Shown here piece after piece: positions 59,163 through 64,000 of a stretch of 64,000 nucleotides of DNA. Within the stretch, counting starts at the first letter, position 1. Every line of letters begins with the position of its first letter. The position numbers and the translations under genes are program-made. Below the pieces are notes generated by a model. It had not been told where the DNA came from and searched no databases. It worked only from the letters and a program-made list of their open reading frames with translations. The DNA comes from Fasciolopsis buskii (Eukaryota; Platyhelminthes; Trematoda; Plagiorchiida; Fasciolidae), in the NCBI GenBank assembly GCA_008360955.1, contig LUCM01004096.1:1-64000 (forward strand), given 5' to 3'.

Positions 59163-61930
59163 TAGCTTTGCCTTTTTATTGGTTGTTGCTGTATTCTTCA
59201 ATGCGGACTGAAGTCGTTAGAGGGACAATTGTTCCGAATGGTTCGGTGATCGACTGCCACACAAAGCGAACTCGTGACATTCGGATCCAATTTTTTATGA
59301 TGTCAATGAACACTGAAATACGCAGGCAGTGGTTCTGACGTAGCTTCAAAGGTTGAAGTCGGTTTATCTGTAAGTTAACTAAAAGTAACAAAGCTCAATT
59401 CACCAAATCAACTTATTCAACTAGCCTATGTCATAAGGCTGTTTATTTGGATAACGGAGTTCTTGAAAAGTGAAAATACTCTAGAGGACCACGGGAATAC
59501 TACTACTACTACTACTCCATAGTTTAGAATGCGTTAGCTGGAGGGCAATCTATCGAATAAACTTTTACGTGAACCAATCAGGATTAGGAATGAACAGGTT
59601 AGAGTTTCCCATTATTATTCTTCCAAGTAATGTACGTAATGCAGCACCTTTGCGATTTTGACATCAAAAATTGTAAACCCGGATTGGAGTCACTGACGCA
59701 AATGATTATGCGATGCAGTGGCCAACTAATGTTCATTTGAGCCTTGATACGGTCTGGGGACTAAAACCGATGACGGCTGATTTCACTGAGTTGACAAAAC
59801 TTCCATGAAATCAGGTTTTATGGAATAGTGCATCATTTAGACTGCTGCCAAGTTTTCAAAATAAAGTGTCACTAGATAGTCCAACCTGGCGACTGCTAAA
59901 ACTGACCAGTTCTTGTTAATCAAGCAATGCATTTACGGTTTATAATCTTGTCGAGGATGCCGACTGCCTAGTCTTGATTTTCCTCAACGAGGTCGTCTTG
60001 GTGATTTCAAACTCATCATGCTTGTCGGTGATCCAAACATTTATGCCCGTAACACGGAAGCAGCTTCATGCTTTAAAAGGTAACACTTCTGATCCCTTCA
60101 TTCAAATGCAACAAATAACCAGACAGAATATCTTAGGTAGTTTATTGAAATGGTCATGCATTTGTTGTTTGAATCACAGCAAAATTAATTTAACACCAGA
60201 TTAGAGCACCAGGTCTTTTGGATTCATTGTGAATTCTAGGAACGATGAGTTTTAGATAGTATTTACTCAAACACACTTTGCCCACAGCACGAGTGCTTGT
60301 AGCAAGTACCTACATGGCTGGATCCTCGGGTTGTCGAGTTTATCGGCCTCTTGTTTTATAAGTTAATTGTGTCTTGACAACGAAACAAACAGCCGTTTGA
60401 AATGAAATTTACTTGTGCTCAGTTATCTAGGAGAGCAACGAAATTTAAATCGATTTTGAGCTAAAAAATAGCCCAGCTTAACACAATTTCGGGTAAGTTG
60501 ATGAAATACTGAAAGTCGGAGAAGGGTTACACTGAAACCATGGCCCCGGTCACGAACGACGAGTAAAGTGCTATTTGAATTTAATGGAGAGAATTGTAAG
60601 GGTTTCGAACATCGAATCGTTGTATCCCTTAATCTGATCAATGGCTGATATAACTGCGGCGACAGAGCACGGATTACCGAGGCGAATGAATTCAACAAAT
60701 ATCAGGGTCGACAAGTCAATAATTATGGACCGAATTTGTCAATGGACTGTTCCATCACTAAGCCTTGCCCAAGTGAAACACTGAAACGATTTGCTTTGAT
60801 TAGAACAAATAAGACTTTGCGTCTGTTTGGTTTGGCTATTAAATCTTGACTTAGCTGGAAGATGGCTTTGGAATAGACTTACGATCTACGAGTCACGACC
60901 AGAAAAGTGTCTTTTTTCATTTCACTTGAGTGCCCTGGTGTTTTGAAAACTTCGTAAGGTGTGCAGAGGTGTGATTAAATAAGGATGAGCTGAAGGAAGT
61001 CTCTGGAGGTCAACAATATTTGGCTTAGCTTAAGAACACTTCTTCGCAGTACAGGAACCAAGCAAATTGAGATTCAAAAGAAGCAAAACTCTTGCTGAGC
61101 ATGGCAAGCAAAACTGCTACCTTTGACTGATAAACAACCAGGAATAATACATCAACATTCATAGTTCGAAAGGTACAGGTCATAGAATATGGAATCCAAC
61201 GAAACAGCAAGCAAGTTATCATTGGGGAGCTGTGAATTAGACTAAACGGTTCCGCAGATTAATCATTAGTAATAAAATCTTATTAGCGAACCAAGGACCC
61301 CAAATAACTGTTAACTGAGTTTGGCTAATCTTCAGATACCTTTAAGACGATTTTACAGACATCTTGGTGAACTCATCCTGAACGTCACATGCATTCCTGC
61401 CTCGTCTCCTCTGAGCCCTGTTTTGTTTTAAACAAGAAAATGAGAACAGTAAATAGGGCAGTTGTCAATGGTACATTTGGCATGTGACGAGACACTTGGG
61501 CCATATTGTTTTTTTGCAAATGAAATCACTGTACTCACTTGGTTTACAGTTGTAATAACCGTAAAAGAATAGTATCTTGGCAATATGACTAAAAAATGAA
61601 ATGTTGACAAGCAAATTTCTTTCGACCGGTGTTTTCCAATTTACAATCTACAAAATCCAATTCTGATGACTGGGGGCTTAACAAAAGCAGTTGAAGGGAA
61701 CGGCGATCAGCGGAACGGCAAATGACTGTGGAATAAAATGTCGAATATTCCTTGGTCCTTGGCTTGACTCATTCGCAGTCCGATTTCATTTAAGCCCTTA
61801 TGAAGTGTTGCGTGACTGTTGACTGTCTACTCCACATACAACTTCAATTTGACCGAAGCAATCACTTCGGGAGTATCTTTATCGCAGTCTGAGAACGCCG
61901 TATTCCTTGGTAGAAAATTCTGTCTTTGAT
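59163..61930. other. Gene-free stretch
   Basis: Only a short (ACT)6 microsatellite at 59499-59516 is notable. No gene is recognised. Confidence 0.5.
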
Positions 61931-61951
61931 TTCTCTCTCTCTCTCTCTCTT
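61931..61951. repeat. (TC)n microsatellite
   Basis: About nine and a half perfect TC units. Confidence 0.96.
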
Positions 61952-63964
61952 GAGGAAAACCGGCACCCAAGCCTATTGATTTTATCCATCCATCATAAGT
62001 TTATTTGACTTGGGACTGAACAATAATTGCATTATCATTCATCTGCTGCCAGAAGCTGATTTTACTTTGTCGTATTTCAGTAATTAGTTTTTTTTAACTC
62101 ATTCGGAATTGATTCCATGTAAATCATCGGGACTTACATCCATGTTGCTCATCCTGACCATTCGGCGACAGGTGCTTTGATCTAAGTGTTACCAGTTGGA
62201 AAGTATAACAACTATTTCTCGAGTATCAAACTCGGCTCGGATCCCGGGCTGCGTTGAACAAACGTGAGTCGCATGCACCGATGCCCAGGTTACTTGAGTT
62301 AAGTGGGGACAATTTGTTTGTCGTCAGCGCTATATGTAACCTTGTTGCCTTGACGAATTATTCTCGAATGCGGTTAGTTACATGTAGTCTAGGTAGTTCT
62401 TACGTTTGACATTTTTCCTGGTTAAATTAGAAGCACCGTGCCAACTTTCACATCACAAAATCAAATTGCAAAGCTTGGCCACGTGACCAACTAGCTCGTG
62501 ATAAATGAGCTAAATCAGCAAGAGAGTGTACAGCCAATGATCAGCAACTTTGCTGATCGGCGCACTGTTCTAAAACACACTGATGACTGTTGGAAAATGG
62601 TTAAAAAGAAATTCCATTGTACAATTTTGGGACAAGCAAACATCTGCAAGAATCTATTGCAGTATGCGGGACCATGACAGGTAGAATGAACAACATTATA
62701 CACACATGTTTTTCAACTAGACAAGTCTTAGAGAGGTGTTTCTTCATGAAGAAAGTCAGCTGGGAATAGGAATTTAATTCTACTGTTCTTTTGTTAATTA
62801 AATGTCCACTTGAAACAATGAACCCCAAGTCACTCCTTCAATTGTTTACTAGGGGAGGAAAAGTCATCAAACATACCCAAAAAATAGTTACCGAAAAGAA
62901 TGCGAATATGTCGCGATAGTCTGTCCCCTTTTTCTTCTCTCACGATTTCGCATTGCCGAAATTATCATTCTCCCGTCTCGTGGTCTTGCAACACAGTGTC
63001 AGAAAAATGGTATGTGATGCAACTGGTCTGGGAGACTGGAAGAAAAGAAATGCCAAACAAAAAGGGCCAGCTGTCAGCGTTCGGGCTTGTGAGCAAAAAA
63101 CGAAATTACTCGAATATTTCAACGTCAACCGAAAGATCATCTCCAAGTTGAGATATGCATTTTTAAGTATTAACTTCATTCCCACCTAAATTTTAGTGTG
63201 AATGAAATGGAGTGGAAACAGCTATTGGTTGATCCAGTCAGTGGTTGAGCAACATTATAGAATTTTCATGGTCATGATCGGTGAACTGATTTGACGGTAA
63301 CATAATTCCGGCTAGCAAAACATCACCGGTTTCAGTCGTAAGCCACAATGAGTTTCAAAATCGTCCATAAAGTACCTTCATCCATGCTCAAATCAACGGT
63401 ACTGGTCGTAAAACCAAGAAGCAATTATAGAATTCGTCTCAACTGACGGTCTTCGCCCTCTAACGAAAGAAAAAAGCGGGCGAAACAAAAAGTGGCAAAA
63501 TCTACTGAAATTGATTCAGCCGCTTGGGATTTCGAGGTCTGCATTGCAGTCTTTAATTTCTTGTCTATTGAATTTTTTCCATATAGAGAAGTCATAATGT
63601 CCCATTCAATAATGTTCTTTACACCTCTGCCCCGTAGTATGAATAACCCCAGCTAACTGTTCTATCTATTTGGTGACTGACCAAACAACCCGTTACAGAG
63701 GTGTTTTACTATCTTGTGTGATTCTACTTAGACAAACTTTTGGCATTCAGATCGGGTAGCTTGGTGGAAAAGTGTTTCATCAACATCCGTTTCCCCAGGT
63801 TTTGCGTAGCATTCCGGCTTGAGTGGGAATGCAAGATAGACATCGATAAAACAGTTACGCACAGGACTTCAGCGGGTTTTAGTACACAGCTGTGCGATTG
63901 CACTACATAATCAAATCCTATCTTACTCTAATATTTTTCCCCATGTGATTTATGTTGGGATTTG
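61952..63964. other. Gene-free stretch
   Basis: No gene is recognised. The 83-codon and 78-codon frames at 62900-63189 (+) overlap each other and have no motif. Confidence 0.5.
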
Positions 63965-63994
63965 TAGCAGCAGGAGCAGCAGCAGCAGGAACAG
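63965..63994. repeat. CAG/GCA triplet tract at the window edge
   Basis: AGCAGCAGGAGCAGCAGCAGCAGG. It may continue past the end, so its full length and any coding role cannot be judged here. Confidence 0.85.
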
Positions 63995-64000
63995 TCGGAT

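Noticed and set aside
1..64000. CRISPR arrays, bacterial operons, rRNA genes or functional tRNA genes
   Set aside because: None seen: no regularly spaced direct repeats with unique spacers, no Shine-Dalgarno-led gene clusters, no rRNA core sequences, and only the imperfect tRNA-like blocks described.

Overview
The window looks like nuclear DNA of a flatworm, most likely a digenean trematode. It is gene-poor, moderately AT-rich and littered with microsatellites and decayed retroelements. The longest open frames are only about 100-180 codons, with none of the operon layout of bacteria. Three signals point to flatworms: two relics of a non-LTR reverse transcriptase with wording I associate with fluke genomes, a short tRNA-headed retroposon carrying a hammerhead ribozyme, and a divergent Hedgehog exon. 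The clade assignment is an inference; no ribosomal or mitochondrial marker is present.

Only one coding region is convincing. At 26415-26897 (+) lies the first coding exon of a Hedgehog ligand. It has a signal peptide, the N-terminal cysteine of the mature ligand, an ASGPL block, a PHIVF block and a splice donor exactly where Hedgehog exon 1 normally ends. I found no exon 2 or Hint-domain exon to its right, so if the gene is intact its first intron is longer than 37 kb and most of the right half of the window is intron. The 2 kb before the exon is rich in CA/TG and GGT tracts and is the probable promoter and 5' UTR region.

The left third (about 0.65-19 kb) holds a family of short tRNA-headed retroposons. 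Two good copies lie in opposite orientation at 10.2-10.55 kb (+) and 14.75-15.07 kb (-). Each carries a recognisable type I hammerhead ribozyme with a very short stem III. Decayed copies lie near 0.65 kb, 29.8 kb and 42.2 kb. A 65-bp 3' fragment at 18.69 kb is flanked by a perfect 13-bp target-site duplication. The two good copies share extra flanking blocks and internal inverted repeats, so they belong to a larger composite, foldback-prone unit. A second, different tRNA-like element with a 10-bp terminal inverted repeat lies at 13.14 kb.

Two LINE relics were recognised by translation. One at 44.69-46.27 kb (+) covers much of a reverse transcriptase with frameshifts, stops and a substituted catalytic aspartate. 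The other at 22.38-22.95 kb (-) is a 5'-truncated C-terminal piece with three in-frame TGA codons. A GC-richer patch at 39.45-40.6 kb looks like another interspersed repeat but was not identified. The remainder is low-complexity tracts and sequence in which I see no gene.
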